Source: Dehalococcoidia bacterium
GTDB lineage: Bacteria; Chloroflexota; Dehalococcoidia; GIF9; UBA5629
NCBI GenBank assembly: GCA_041653995.1
Contig: JBAZEK010000002.1
Span: 434,001 to 498,000 of the forward strand
DNA: 64,000 nt
Direction of reading: 5' to 3'
In this document: positions 26,741 through 35,442 of the stretch, in pieces
Layout of the letters: each line of letters starts with the position of its first letter
How positions within the stretch are numbered: position 1 is the first letter of the stretch
Notes under the pieces: generated by a model
What the model was told of the DNA's origin: nothing
Databases searched by the model: none
The model's input: the letters and a program-made list of their open reading frames with translations, nothing else
Program-made: the position numbers and the translations under genes

Positions 26741-28453
26741 TCATATGGGGAGCAGGTTGAGAAGCGCGCCGACTGTGAGGCCGGAGAGAAGCATTATTCC
26801 CAGGGCTATGAGCAGGCTCTTCCATCCCATCTCCCTCAACATGATCGTGAAGGTAGCTATACAGGGGAAGAACATAACAAGCACAACGCTGCTGACGATG
26901 AGCTGTTTGGCGGATAGCTCGAGGGGCGCAAGCAGCGCCATCGCCGCGTCCATGCGGAAGAAGGCCACGAAAATGGCAGCTACAGCTTCCTTGGGCAGTC
27001 CCAGCAATCCGCTTACCACGGGAGCCGTGAAATCGGTGATGGCCTGGAAGACGCCGATCAGGTAGAGTACGTTGATTACGGGGACGGCTATGATCATGAT
27101 CGGGACGGCCTCCACGATAAAGCCGCGCACCCTGATCCAGAGCTTCTCCATCATCATTTTCCAGGGCATCAGGCGGTAAGGATGTATCTCGATGAGGAGC
27201 TCGGGTGTAAAACCTTTAACCGCCCGGTTAAGTATGATACCGATAATGATCCAGACGGCCAGGAGTGTGGCGTAAATGATGGCAACGTACTGAAAACCGT
27301 GCTGTCCCACCAGTCCCAATATCAGGGCCTGCAGCGAGGCGCATGGCACGGCAATCGCGATCAGCGTCATGGCGATGAACCGCTCCTTGCGGCTTTCCAG
27401 CACGCGCGTGGCCAGCATGGCCGGCACGTTACATCCGAATCCCAGTATGGTGGGTATGATGGCGTAACCGTGCATGCCGAAGCGGTGCATGAGAGTGTCG
27501 ATCATCACAGCCAGGCGGGGCAGGTAGCCGGTATCCTCCAGCAGTCCCATTGCGAAATAGAAGGTAATGATATAGGGCAATACCAGAGCGAATGGCACAT
27601 ACAGCGCCGTGGTCAGCAGCCCCCAGGATTCTATGAAATCGATCTGCCCGTCGAAAAGCCGGCCTATCAGGATATCATGCAGAAGCGGCACGCCGGCCGT
27701 CAGGCTGCTTATAACCGACACCACAGGCAGCCAGAATACGTTGAAAATGGGGTCGGCAATAAACTTGAACATTGCCTCGCCGCCATAGACTACGAAAGCG
27801 AAAACAGCCATAGCGACAAGTAACGCGATGATAGTCCCCGGCAGCGGCCTGACCGTGGCGTCGGCCAGCGTTTCTCCAAACGTGTGGTGGCGGTGGGTGA
27901 CCTTCTGGACCTGTCCGATAATCTCACCGATGCGGGCCCAGCGCTCCTCCCTGGTGGCGGCGGGATTGGCCCGCATCACCGCCCGCGGAATGCTCTCCAC
28001 CAGGTACTTGATACCTTCACCAGTGGTGGCCACAGTGGGGATCACAGGCACACCCAGCATCTGTTCAAGTTCAGCAACATTAATCTCGATGCCGATATGC
28101 CGGGCATCGTCCCACACGTTGAGGGCGACAATAATGGGGATTCTTTCCTCGAGGAGCTCGAGGGTCAGGTACAGGTCGCGTTCCAGGTTGGTGGCGTTCA
28201 CCACATTGATAATGATGTCCCCGTCCCTCAGCATTTTTCTGGCCACTTCGCCGGCCTGGCCGGAGCTTTCCAGAGAGTAAACGCCGGGTGTATCTATGAC
28301 CTCGGCGTTCTGATCGGCCACGCGCATATGTCCGGAGGAAAACCCTATAGCAGTGCCAGGGAAGTTATCGGAGGTCACCAGTGAGCCTGTCAGGCGTGAA
28401 AAAAGGACGCTTTTACCCGCGCCCGGATTACCTGCAAGAAGTATCTTCATCAA
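26741..28453 (-). CDS. feoB: Ferrous iron transporter FeoB
   Basis: A GTP-gated Fe(II) importer in the cytoplasmic membrane. The N-terminal G domain has GNPGAGKS (8-15), the switch region DNFPGTAIGFSSG, and DTPGVYSL. The G4 motif reads NVWD instead of the usual NMxD. The membrane part contains the Gate motifs, e.g. PRLAVMIDTLMHRFGMHG and GFGCNVPAMLATR, whose Cys is part of the ion path. At 570 residues it is shorter than the usual 600-750, mainly in the spacer helix domain. It follows feoA in a fur-feoA-feoB operon; its start overlaps feoA by 26 bases. Confidence 0.94.
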   Translation of the reverse strand: MMKILLAGNPGAGKSVLFSRLTGSLVTSDNFPGTAIGFSSGHMRVADQNAEVIDTPGVYSLESSGQAGEVARKMLRDGDIIINVVNATNLERDLYLTLELLEERIPIIVALNVWDDARHIGIEINVAELEQMLGVPVIPTVATTGEGIKYLVESIPRAVMRANPAATREERWARIGEIIGQVQKVTHRHHTFGETLADATVRPLPGTIIALLVAMAVFAFVVYGGEAMFKFIADPIFNVFWLPVVSVISSLTAGVPLLHDILIGRLFDGQIDFIESWGLLTTALYVPFALVLPYIITFYFAMGLLEDTGYLPRLAVMIDTLMHRFGMHGYAIIPTILGFGCNVPAMLATRVLESRKERFIAMTLIAIAVPCASLQALILGLVGQHGFQYVAIIYATLLAVWIIIGIILNRAVKGFTPELLIEIHPYRLMPWKMMMEKLWIRVRGFIVEAVPIMIIAVPVINVLYLIGVFQAITDFTAPVVSGLLGLPKEAVAAIFVAFFRMDAAMALLAPLELSAKQLIVSSVVLVMFFPCIATFTIMLREMGWKSLLIALGIMLLSGLTVGALLNLLPI

Positions 28454-28697
28454 CGAGCCCGTCCGGAATCACGAAAATCTTATCTGCGATGCCGCGGCCC
28501 AGTGAGAGCTGCACGTTATCGACGCGGATGGTGATCGGTCCGCGCAGATACATCGAGCAGAAGCGGGTTATGCGCTTGCCCGGACGTATGCCCATGGCTG
28601 TCAGCTTCTCCACCAGCCCCCGTCCGCCCTCCACCGCAGACACCACCGCCTGCTGGCCGTCCCGCATGTTTGAGAGCGAGATTACCGCGTTCTCCAT
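28428..28697 (-). CDS. feoA: FeoA family ferrous iron transport protein
   Basis: An 89-residue SH3-like cytoplasmic partner of FeoB. The core is VEKLTAMGIRPGKRITRF followed by GPITIRVDNVQLSLGRGIADKI. I place the start at the ATG 28697 (MENAVISL), two bases after the fur stop; a longer frame to 28907 only reads fur in another frame. The chain is slightly long for FeoA, with a 10-residue C-terminal tail that overlaps feoB. Confidence 0.88.
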   Translation of the reverse strand: MENAVISLSNMRDGQQAVVSAVEGGRGLVEKLTAMGIRPGKRITRFCSMYLRGPITIRVDNVQLSLGRGIADKIFVIPDGLVDEDTSCR

Positions 28698-28699
28698 AC

Positions 28700-29122
28700 T
28701 TAACTCCGGCACCTGGGGCAGTAGCCGCTCAGGTTCACCTCGGCGTTGACGATGTCGAAGCGCCGGGCCTTGGCCACTTCTTTGCGTATGCGTTTGACAA
28801 GGGGATATTCGAACTCTATAACAGCGCCGCAGCTCAGGCACACCAGGTGGAAGTGTCCGCCGTTCTGCAGAGGCTCGTAGTGATGGTGCTCCTGGCAGAG
28901 ATGACATTCTTCGACTAGGCCCAACTCCTTGAATTTGCCGATAGCCCGGTAGACGGTTGACAGGCTGATGCCCGGCATTCTGCGCCAGGCTCGGGCGTAT
29001 ATCTCGGCGGCGGCCAGGTGGCTCCCGCCTCTGCTTATGATATCGAATATCAGCCTGCGCTGGCTGGTGAGCCTGCTGCCCGGTTTCTTTAATATCTTTT
29101 TATCCAGTTTCACTGCTGACAT
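28700..29122 (-). CDS. Fur family transcriptional regulator
   Basis: A metal-dependent repressor of 140 residues. The N-terminal winged helix has LTSQRRLIFDIISRGG and GISLSTVYRAIGKFKELGLV (recognition helix). The metal sites show HLCQEHHHYEP, GHFHLVCLSCG and a C-terminal CPRC, so a structural zinc with two CxxC is predicted. It is the first gene of fur-feoA-feoB, and a 7-1-7 inverted repeat overlies its transcription start. The iron-uptake context favours Fur over Zur or PerR. I start at ATG 29122; the TTG at 29149 lies at the predicted transcription start. Confidence 0.9.
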   Translation of the reverse strand: MSAVKLDKKILKKPGSRLTSQRRLIFDIISRGGSHLAAAEIYARAWRRMPGISLSTVYRAIGKFKELGLVEECHLCQEHHHYEPLQNGGHFHLVCLSCGAVIEFEYPLVKRIRKEVAKARRFDIVNAEVNLSGYCPRCRS

Positions 29123-29133
29123 TTTAATGCTAA

Positions 29134-29148
29134 TGCGAATTATTTGCA
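29134..29148. promoter_or_regulatory. Fur-type 7-1-7 operator
   Basis: TGCGAAT-T-ATTTGCA, an inverted repeat with one mismatch, extending partly to 10-1-10. The 7-1-7 form is that of Fur/PerR/Zur boxes. It lies just downstream of the -10 box at 29155-29160, over the predicted transcription start, so binding would block initiation of fur-feoA-feoB. Confidence 0.7.
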
Positions 29149-29154
29149 ATAAAG

Positions 29155-29184
29155 ATTGTAGCTCTATTTGTTGTTTGAGATCAA
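29155..29184 (-). promoter_or_regulatory. Promoter of fur-feoA-feoB
   Basis: On the minus strand, TTGATC at 29184-29179, an 18-base spacer and TACAAT at 29160-29155. The start would fall near 29148, inside the operator. Confidence 0.65.
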
Positions 29185-29246
29185 TCTGTGCGGATTTGCC
29201 AGGTTAGCCGGCGGCTTTCTCTCTACCCGGCTGCAGGCCTGGGGTA

Positions 29247-29846
29247 TCAGGCTGCCGCAATCTTTATCAGGATGCCGCGTGCCAGCGCTGCCGCCCTTCC
29301 GCGGTGGCTGATCCGGTTCTTGATCTCCGGCGAAAGCTCCGCGATGGTCCTGCCATACTCCGGCAGGAAAAAGACCGGATCATATCCGAAGCCGTTGCTG
29401 CCCCTGGGCTTCATGGCTATATATCCCTCGCAGGTACCCTCGACCGTTTCAACAGCGCCGCTCGGATGGGCCACGGCAATAACACAGCGGAACCTGGCCG
29501 TACGCTTTGGTTGTGGGACGCCCTCGAGTTTGCTGAGCAGGAAATCCACCCTGTCTGCATCGGTGGCGTTGTCGCCGGCATAGCGGGACGAGCGTACGCC
29601 GGGCTCACCGCCCAGGGCGTCCACCTCCAGCCCGGAATCGTCGGCTAAAGTGAGAAGCCCGCCCAATTCAGCATAAAACTCGGCCTTGTGGCGGGCGTTC
29701 TCTTCGAACGTGTTATAGCTTTCGTCGGCTTCTTTGCTGATGCCGGCCTGGTCGAGGGTTACTATATCGAAGTCGAGGCCCTTGAGCAGGTCCCGGTATT
29801 CGGCAGCCTTGCCTTTATTGGTTGTGGCCAGCAGCAGCCTGGGCAT
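29247..29846 (-). CDS. rdgB: XTP/dITP diphosphatase (RdgB/HAM1)
   Basis: A housecleaning pyrophosphatase that removes non-canonical purine triphosphates. The start LLLATTNKGKAAEYRDLL, the motif LTLADDSGLEVDALGGEPGV, GSNGFGYDPVFF and NRISHRGRAAAL are diagnostic. It has 199 residues and lies nine bases downstream of the FBP aldolase/phosphatase gene, in the same transcript. Confidence 0.95.
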   Translation of the reverse strand: MPRLLLATTNKGKAAEYRDLLKGLDFDIVTLDQAGISKEADESYNTFEENARHKAEFYAELGGLLTLADDSGLEVDALGGEPGVRSSRYAGDNATDADRVDFLLSKLEGVPQPKRTARFRCVIAVAHPSGAVETVEGTCEGYIAMKPRGSNGFGYDPVFFLPEYGRTIAELSPEIKNRISHRGRAAALARGILIKIAAA

Positions 29847-29854
29847 ATACCGAT

Positions 29855-30949
29855 CTATAATTTCTCGAATCGCTTGGCCAGCTTCTTCATGACCTGGGGC
29901 ATGGTGGTGTATTCCATCTCGTCCAGCGGCAGCCTGTGAGGCTCGAATGGGCCATGCCTCCTGAGCATATCGGCCATGTCCATAGCCTGCTGGCGGGCGT
30001 TGTTGAAAGCCACATCATCGAACATATCAACCGGACCAACCAGCCTGCCTTCGGCAAGCTGGAAGCCGGCGCCGATGACGCGCGGCGGGCCGTCGAAACG
30101 CGTGGGATTACACTCTTTTACGCTGACAGGGGTGAGCGGACCGTTATGTGAGCCGCGCATCCAGCCCTCCACAATGTGCGGGCGGGCAAAGGGTTCCAGC
30201 ACCTCGCCCACGGCAGGGAAGATGCCCTGGGCCCGTACGATGCAGACAGGATCGTCCTTACCGACATAGCGCCCGGCGATGAGCGACAGTTTCTGTGTGG
30301 AAGAGGTAGCCGCTATATCACCGGTCTCGCGGGAGAAAACCGACTTAACCGTGTAGCGTGACGGCGCGCCGATGAAGACCAGCATGTCGTAGATCTCCTC
30401 GGGGCAATTGAACATGATGCGCTTGCTTTCCTTGACGTCATGGACCTCGAACTTGAAGCCGCCATGCATATTGGCCGAGATGACCAGGCCGATGGTGTTG
30501 AACGGATTGCAAAAAATCTCGTAGAGGGGCAGGTTCCAGGCGCCGGAGGCGGTCTTGTCCGCCATGAAGACGATGATCGGCTCAGCCTCGCGCTCGTTTA
30601 TCTCCATCTCCGCCACGCCGGGGCCCTGTCCTTTGACATTGCCCGAGAAGGCATCGGACAGCAGGTCCTGTCCTGCGCCGTGAAGCTTTAATTTCTTGGC
30701 AACGGCGGTGCACCGCTGGAAGGCGTTCCACGACATTTCGTGTATCTTGCGATTGTCTACGCCCTTATTATGCGTCATGATGAACTGCAGGTCATCGCCG
30801 CAACGGGTGACATAGTAGTCGATGAGGAGGCCTGATTTTTTAGCTTTGGCCATGCACGCCTCGCCCTCGGCCATAAGATCCGGATGCATACTGCAGTGCC
30901 CCACCCATCCCCCGATGTCCGCCTTGATTACGCTGAGAGTGATTTTCAT
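29855..30949 (-). CDS. Fructose-1,6-bisphosphate aldolase/phosphatase, bifunctional (class V FBPase)
   Basis: A gluconeogenic enzyme that joins triose phosphates and dephosphorylates the product in one active site, known from Archaea and deep-branching bacteria. The start ITLSVIKADIGGWVGHCSMHPD, the metal-binding TRCGDDLQFIMTH and VFMADKTASGAWNLPLYEIF are characteristic. The catalytic loop includes GRYVGKDDP, with the Schiff-base lysine expected in that region. Length is 364 residues. Its presence suggests one-way gluconeogenesis, as in autotrophic or acetate/organic-acid-using anaerobes. It has RBS AAAGGAGG and its own promoter. Confidence 0.93.
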   Translation of the reverse strand: MKITLSVIKADIGGWVGHCSMHPDLMAEGEACMAKAKKSGLLIDYYVTRCGDDLQFIMTHNKGVDNRKIHEMSWNAFQRCTAVAKKLKLHGAGQDLLSDAFSGNVKGQGPGVAEMEINEREAEPIIVFMADKTASGAWNLPLYEIFCNPFNTIGLVISANMHGGFKFEVHDVKESKRIMFNCPEEIYDMLVFIGAPSRYTVKSVFSRETGDIAATSSTQKLSLIAGRYVGKDDPVCIVRAQGIFPAVGEVLEPFARPHIVEGWMRGSHNGPLTPVSVKECNPTRFDGPPRVIGAGFQLAEGRLVGPVDMFDDVAFNNARQQAMDMADMLRRHGPFEPHRLPLDEMEYTTMPQVMKKLAKRFEKL

Positions 30950-31082
30950 GGGGGCCTCCTTTAAGTTATTTAACGGCCCGGCGGCAAGTCCGCATGCTGC
31001 GGCGGATTTGCTTGCTTGAAGTGAATGCCCGGGCCGGCTGTCTGCCGTGTGGGGTCAATCCCTGAGTCCACCCGGTGTCGAA

Positions 31083-31111
31083 TTTTAACAGAAGCCCGAA
31101 TTGGGTGTCAA
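31083..31111 (-). promoter_or_regulatory. Promoter of the FBP aldolase/phosphatase - rdgB unit
   Basis: On the minus strand, TTGACA at 31111-31106, a 17-base spacer and TTAAAA at 31088-31083. The leader to the ATG would be about 125 bases; I see no clear riboswitch in it. Confidence 0.55.
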
Positions 31112-31182
31112 AGTATTGTGCGCGTTCAAAGAGATTAAGGCATAATGCGTTCTGTGTGGGGGCTGGAAGTACGAAACGGCTA

Positions 31183-31211
31183 TTGCGCAATATATATAGC
31201 TATGGTAGATT
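31183..31211 (+). promoter_or_regulatory. Possible promoter of the HdeD-like gene
   Basis: TTGCGC at 31183-31188, a 17-base AT-rich spacer and TAGATT at 31206-31211, about 29 bases before the ATG. Moderate match only. Confidence 0.45.
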
Positions 31212-31239
31212 TAGCCTGTAATGTAAAGGAGGTAGTGTC

Positions 31240-31797
31240 ATGGAAATGATGGCTAAATACTGGTGGCTCAACCTCATACGGGGACTGCTGGCGCTGGCGC
31301 TGGGCATCATCCTGCTGGTAATGCCCGCCATTTTCTCTATCTTGCTGCTGGTGGCTTTTGTGGGCGCCTATTTTCTGGTCGACGGCATCTTCGCCCTGGT
31401 CTTCTTTTTCACCCATCCCCAAACCAATCACAGGTGGTGGATTTTTGCCGAGGGCATAGCCGGCATCCTGGCCGGGATAATAGTGTTTGTATGGCCGGGC
31501 ATGACGGCGATATTCCTGCTCTATTTTATCGCGTTCTGGGCTCTGATAACCGGTATATTTGAGATCATTTACGCTATCGCTCAATGGAAGACCCTGCCCG
31601 GCAAGGGATGGATTTTAACCGGGGGCATACTCTCCATCATCATAGGCTGCATCCTGCTTTCTAACCCGGTGGCCGGCGCACTGGCGCTGATGTGGGTTAT
31701 CGCTTTCTACCTGGTGCTTTTCGGCATAATGCTGATAATCTTCAGCTTCGTACAACTGGGAAAGGGCAAGTCTGCTGCGCCTGCAGCGACCGCCTGA
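31240..31797 (+). CDS. HdeD family (DUF308) membrane protein
   Basis: A 185-residue protein with six predicted transmembrane helices arranged as repeats of the DUF308 unit, e.g. LVMPAIFSILLLVAFVGAYF and IIVFVWPGMTAIFLLYFIAF. Relatives include E. coli HdeD, linked to acid resistance, but most are uncharacterised. RBS AAAGGAGG is followed by an ATG. It is monocistronic: a palindromic GC-rich stem follows the stop. Confidence 0.88.
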   Translation: MEMMAKYWWLNLIRGLLALALGIILLVMPAIFSILLLVAFVGAYFLVDGIFALVFFFTHPQTNHRWWIFAEGIAGILAGIIVFVWPGMTAIFLLYFIAFWALITGIFEIIYAIAQWKTLPGKGWILTGGILSIIIGCILLSNPVAGALALMWVIAFYLVLFGIMLIIFSFVQLGKGKSAAPAATA

Positions 31798-31825
31798 TGT
31801 TTTATACCGGATAACTGTCAATTTA

Positions 31826-31855
31826 AGTGGCGGGCCGGAGCTCCGGCCCACCACT
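31826..31855 (+). terminator. GC-rich palindrome, probable terminator
   Basis: AGTGG-C-GGGCCGGAG followed by its complement CTCCGGCCC-A-CCACT, i.e. 14 paired positions and one mismatch. No long T-run, only TATATT. Probably separates the HdeD-like gene from the AmmeMemoRadiSam operon. Confidence 0.55.
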
Positions 31856-31888
31856 ATATTAATATCACCCGCCGCGGCATTACTCACG

Positions 31889-31897
31889 TGCTATAAT
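31889..31897 (+). promoter_or_regulatory. Extended -10 promoter of the AmmeMemoRadiSam operon
   Basis: TG-C-TATAAT at 31889-31897, with no good -35 box. The ATG is 17 bases further, so the leader is very short. AGGATGAG serves as the ribosome-binding site. Confidence 0.55.
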
Positions 31898-31914
31898 TAG
31901 CCTGAGGATGAGTC

Positions 31915-32946
31915 ATGGCGGAGGCCCTGCTCTACGATAAGCTGGACGACCGGCGGGTGCGCTGCAACGTTTGCCTGTGGCGTTGCCTTATCAACCCCGG
32001 CAAGCCGGGCGTGTGCGGAGTAAGGCGAAACGAAAGAGGGTCTCTGCAGCCGCTGAATTACGGCATGGTATCCTCGCTGGCCGCCGATCCTATCGAGAAA
32101 AAGCCCCTCTTTCATTTTTTCCCCGGCAGTTCCGTGCTTTCCTTCGGCACGATCGGCTGCAATTTCCACTGCATCCATTGCCAGAACTGGGAGATCGCCT
32201 GCATCAAAGATCCCGGTATTGCCAGGTACAATCTGCGTGAGATATCCCCGCAGGACGCCGTAAAAACCGCCGTTAAAAACGGCTGCGCCGGTCTGGCCTG
32301 GACCTATAACGAGCCAACCATCTGGTTTGAATACACGCTGGATTCGGCCAGGCTGGCTCATCAAAGCGGCCTCTATACAGTGTATGTGACCAACGGCTAT
32401 ATGACTCCGGAGGCCCTGGATATGCTCGGCCCCTATCTGGATGCCTGGCGTATCGATATCAAGGGCTTCTCCGACAAACTCTATCGCGACCTGGCGAAGG
32501 TCAGGCACTGGCGAAAAATACTGGATGTCGCCGAGAGGGCCAGGCATAAATGGAATATGCACGTGGAGGTCGTGACCAACGTCATACCGTCCATGAACGA
32601 CGATGATAAGCAGCTCAAGGCGATAGCAGGCTGGATCAGGGAGGCGCTGGGCGAGCTTACGCCGTGGCATGTTACGCGTTTCCATCCCCACCGCCGGCTG
32701 TCGCACCTTCAGCCGACCGGGCTGGCGGCGCTGGAAAGAGCGCATGATATCGGGCGGGCGGCGGGCCTGCGCTTCGTCTATCTGGGTAATGTGCCGGGCC
32801 ATGCATACGAGAACACGGTCTGCTACAAGTGCGGTGCGTTGGCCATTGAGCGCAGAGGCTATTCCATCAGCTTAAAGGCGGTCAAGGGATCCTGCTGCGC
32901 CGTCTGCGGGGCTGACCTCAATATCAGGACCAGTATAAGGGGGTGA
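31915..32946 (+). CDS. amrS: AmmeMemoRadiSam system radical SAM enzyme
   Basis: A radical S-adenosylmethionine enzyme of the PflA-like branch. The cluster motif is C82-x3-C86-x2-C89 in GTIGCNFHCIHCQNWEIA. Extra cysteine pairs are present at the N-terminus (RCNVCLWRC) and C-terminus (CYKCGALAIERRG, then CCAVCG), the latter a zinc ribbon. Length is 343 residues. It is followed within 5 and 11 bases by the Memo-like and AMMECR1-like genes, the defining trio. The biochemical product is not established. Confidence 0.94.
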   Translation: MAEALLYDKLDDRRVRCNVCLWRCLINPGKPGVCGVRRNERGSLQPLNYGMVSSLAADPIEKKPLFHFFPGSSVLSFGTIGCNFHCIHCQNWEIACIKDPGIARYNLREISPQDAVKTAVKNGCAGLAWTYNEPTIWFEYTLDSARLAHQSGLYTVYVTNGYMTPEALDMLGPYLDAWRIDIKGFSDKLYRDLAKVRHWRKILDVAERARHKWNMHVEVVTNVIPSMNDDDKQLKAIAGWIREALGELTPWHVTRFHPHRRLSHLQPTGLAALERAHDIGRAAGLRFVYLGNVPGHAYENTVCYKCGALAIERRGYSISLKAVKGSCCAVCGADLNIRTSIRG

Positions 32947-32950
32947 GAGA

Positions 32951-33757
32951 ATGACCAGGCAAGCTGCCGTGGCCGGCCAATTCTACCCGGGCCGGCCGGG
33001 TGAACTGCGGGACATGATCAGTGAGATGACCGATCCCAGGATGGAGAGGAAGGATGTCGTCGGTGTCGTATCGCCTCACGCAGGTTTTATATACTCCGGC
33101 CCCGTGGCGGGCGCGGTATTTTCGCAAATAAAATTCACGGACACATTTATTATCATCGGTCCGAACCACCGGGGAATGGGGAAACCGCTGAGCATAACTA
33201 CGGGTGGCAGATGGAGCACGCCGCTGGGCGAGGTCCCGATAGACTCCGGGCTGGCAAAGGCCATACTGGCCGCCTCGGAAGGACTTGAGGAGGATACCCT
33301 TGCTCACCGCTACGAGCATTCTCTGGAGGTGCAGGTGCCGTTCCTACAATTTTTCAAGCCGGATGTGAAGATAGTGCCCATCGTGCTGGCTCAGGCTGCG
33401 CCTCAGGTTTACCAGGGGATAGGACGCTCTATAGCCGCGACGCTTAAATCCAGGAAGGAGGCGGCGGTTATAGTGGCCAGCAGCGATATGACGCACTATG
33501 AACCGCATGAGAGCGCGAAGGCCAAGGATAAGAAGGCCATTGAAGCTATTCTGAGTTTGGATGCCGATGAGCTGGTCAGGCGCATCGGCCAATATGATAT
33601 CAGCATGTGCGGCTATGCCCCCGTTATCAGCCTGATTGCGGCGGCGCTCGAGATGGGCGCAGACAAGGCGGAGCTGGTCAAATACCAGACCAGCGGCGAT
33701 ACTTCGGGGGACTATAGCAGTGTGGTGGGATACGCGGGAATAATAATCGGCAGGTAA
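32951..33757 (+). CDS. amrB: AmmeMemoRadiSam system protein B (Memo family)
   Basis: A Memo1-like metal-binding protein related in fold to extradiol dioxygenases. The start [18 protein letters not shown] is typical, then [18 protein letters not shown] with its metal His, and [14 protein letters not shown] with another. It ends in a [17 protein letters not shown] segment characteristic of Memo. Length is 268 residues. Function in prokaryotes is unknown; co-translation with the radical SAM and AMMECR1 proteins indicates a shared modification pathway. Confidence 0.94.
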   Translation: MTRQAAVAGQFYPGRPGELRDMISEMTDPRMERKDVVGVVSPHAGFIYSGPVAGAVFSQIKFTDTFIIIGPNHRGMGKPLSITTGGRWSTPLGEVPIDSGLAKAILAASEGLEEDTLAHRYEHSLEVQVPFLQFFKPDVKIVPIVLAQAAPQVYQGIGRSIAATLKSRKEAAVIVASSDMTHYEPHESAKAKDKKAIEAILSLDADELVRRIGQYDISMCGYAPVISLIAAALEMGADKAELVKYQTSGDTSGDYSSVVGYAGIIIGR

Positions 33758-33767
33758 GAGGTATAAA

Positions 33768-34283
33768 ATGAAGCAAGAGATGCATCCTTTGGCAAAGCTG
33801 GCCAGAAAGGCAGTGGAGGGTTACGTCAACGGCCGCCGTATGGTGGAGCCGGATGAGCTTGCTCCCGAAATGAAGGAGCGTGCCGGTGTTTTCGTCTCCC
33901 TTAAGAAGCGCGGCCAGTTGCGCGGCTGCATCGGCACCTTCGAGCCGACCCAGCCCAGCGTGGCGCAGGAGATAATTCAGAACGCCATCTCTTCCGCAAC
34001 CGGGGACCCTCGCTTTAGTCCGGTCAGGCCTGACGAATTAGACCAGGTTGAGTACAGTGTCGATGTGCTGACGTCTCCGCAGCCGGTGGATGATAAGGCT
34101 CAGCTGGATGCGAAGAAGTACGGGGTAATAGTAGAGGCCGGACGCCGCCGCGGTCTGCTTCTGCCCGACCTCGAGGGTGTGGACAGCGTGGACATGCAGA
34201 TAGACATCTGCCGCCAGAAGGCCGGCATATCCCCGGCGGAGCCGATCAAACTCTATCGTTTCCAGGTCAGGCGATACAGGTAA
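33768..34283 (+). CDS. amrA: AmmeMemoRadiSam system protein A (AMMECR1 domain)
   Basis: A 171-residue AMMECR1-domain protein. The signature [18 protein letters not shown] is present with the invariant Cys; [22 protein letters not shown] and [16 protein letters not shown] complete the family pattern. It is the third gene of the trio. Eukaryotic AMMECR1 has no settled function, and the prokaryotic role is also open. Confidence 0.94.
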   Translation: MKQEMHPLAKLARKAVEGYVNGRRMVEPDELAPEMKERAGVFVSLKKRGQLRGCIGTFEPTQPSVAQEIIQNAISSATGDPRFSPVRPDELDQVEYSVDVLTSPQPVDDKAQLDAKKYGVIVEAGRRRGLLLPDLEGVDSVDMQIDICRQKAGISPAEPIKLYRFQVRRYR

Positions 34284-34332
34284 AAAGCGGTTGCTATACC
34301 CGCAGCTATCTGTTAAGGTATATATCAGAAGT

Positions 34333-35442
34333 ATGAAGCTGGTAGTAATAGGTATCGGAGATTGCGGCTGCAATATAGCCGCGGAATTCGTCAGGCTGGG
34401 CCAGCGTGCCAGGGCGGAGACCGGCGTGGATGTGATAGTGAGGTCATACGCCATTAATGACGATGTGGCCGGATTGGCGGCCCTGCGCAAGGTGGGTGAT
34501 AAACTGCTCACCATTCAGGTGCCTGCCATAACCGCTCCGGGCAGGGAAACCGAGGTGGGGGCGGAGTTGATGCGCGCCAACGGCGACCGCATTATAGCCA
34601 CCATGCGCGCAGGAGAGTTTTTCGAGACGGATGCCTTCATGCTGGTGGCCGCCAGCGCGGGCTGCGTGGGCTCAGGCGGCATATCGATTCTGGCCAGGAA
34701 GCTGAAGGAGCGCTATGTCAATAAACCCGTCTATGCATTGATCGTGTTGCCGTCGACCGCCGAAGGCAACGTGCCTTCCAGCGTATACAATACGGCGCTC
34801 TGTCTCAAGTCCATCGATAAAGCATCCGACGCGGTTTTCCTTTTTGACAACGAAAAGGTGATGTCCGAGGCCAGCGTGAAGTCGGCCGCGGGCAACGATG
34901 CTCTCAACAGGGAGATTGTATCTCCCTTTTTCGATTTACTGCGCGCCAGCGAGAAGGTCGATCCCAAATTCCTGGGCACCAGCAACATCGGCATTGGCGA
35001 CATCATCCAATCGCTCAATGGCTGGAGCGCCATCGGTTACGGCCGGGCGCAGATATCGCCCGCGGGGCTGGCGCTTTTCAGGCGGGGAGACCACTTCGAG
35101 AGCAAGGGCGAGGAGACCATCAAGGCCATGGAGGCTCTGAGCTCCGCCCTCAGCCACTTCTCCATACAGTGCAGGCTGGAGGACGCCCGCAAGGCATTGT
35201 ATCTGCTGTGTGTGCCCGGTAAAAACGCCAATATCAATATGACGCGGTCAGTGGGCAACCGCATGCGTGAGCTAACCAATAATGGTGAGGTGCGGGGAGG
35301 AGACTTTTATGGCGTGAAGGACCACGCGGCGGTGACGCTGGTAGCCTCGCGCATCACGTACCTTGATAAAGTCAAGGACTATTACGAGAGGGCCTCGGCA
35401 CAGGTCGAGGAGCTCAAGAAGAAAGAGACGCAGGAGCCATGA
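34333..35442 (+). CDS. CetZ-like tubulin/FtsZ superfamily protein
   Basis: A 369-residue member of the tubulin/FtsZ GTPase superfamily. The T1 nucleotide loop is KLVVIGIGDCGCNIAAEF at the N-terminus. The T4 signature region is AASAGCVGSGG (107-117), a weakened form of the FtsZ GGGTGTG motif. PVYALIVLPSTAEGNVP and VYNTALCLKSI give the T5/T6 region, with the Asn that stacks on guanine, and FLFDNEKV follows. These last features resemble archaeal CetZ rather than FtsZ. The ATG at 34333 puts the Rossmann strand at the very start; an ATG-less extension from 34291 is not needed. It overlaps rarA by four bases. Role unknown; it is unlikely to be the main FtsZ. Confidence 0.8.
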   Translation: MKLVVIGIGDCGCNIAAEFVRLGQRARAETGVDVIVRSYAINDDVAGLAALRKVGDKLLTIQVPAITAPGRETEVGAELMRANGDRIIATMRAGEFFETDAFMLVAASAGCVGSGGISILARKLKERYVNKPVYALIVLPSTAEGNVPSSVYNTALCLKSIDKASDAVFLFDNEKVMSEASVKSAAGNDALNREIVSPFFDLLRASEKVDPKFLGTSNIGIGDIIQSLNGWSAIGYGRAQISPAGLALFRRGDHFESKGEETIKAMEALSSALSHFSIQCRLEDARKALYLLCVPGKNANINMTRSVGNRMRELTNNGEVRGGDFYGVKDHAAVTLVASRITYLDKVKDYYERASAQVEELKKKETQEP

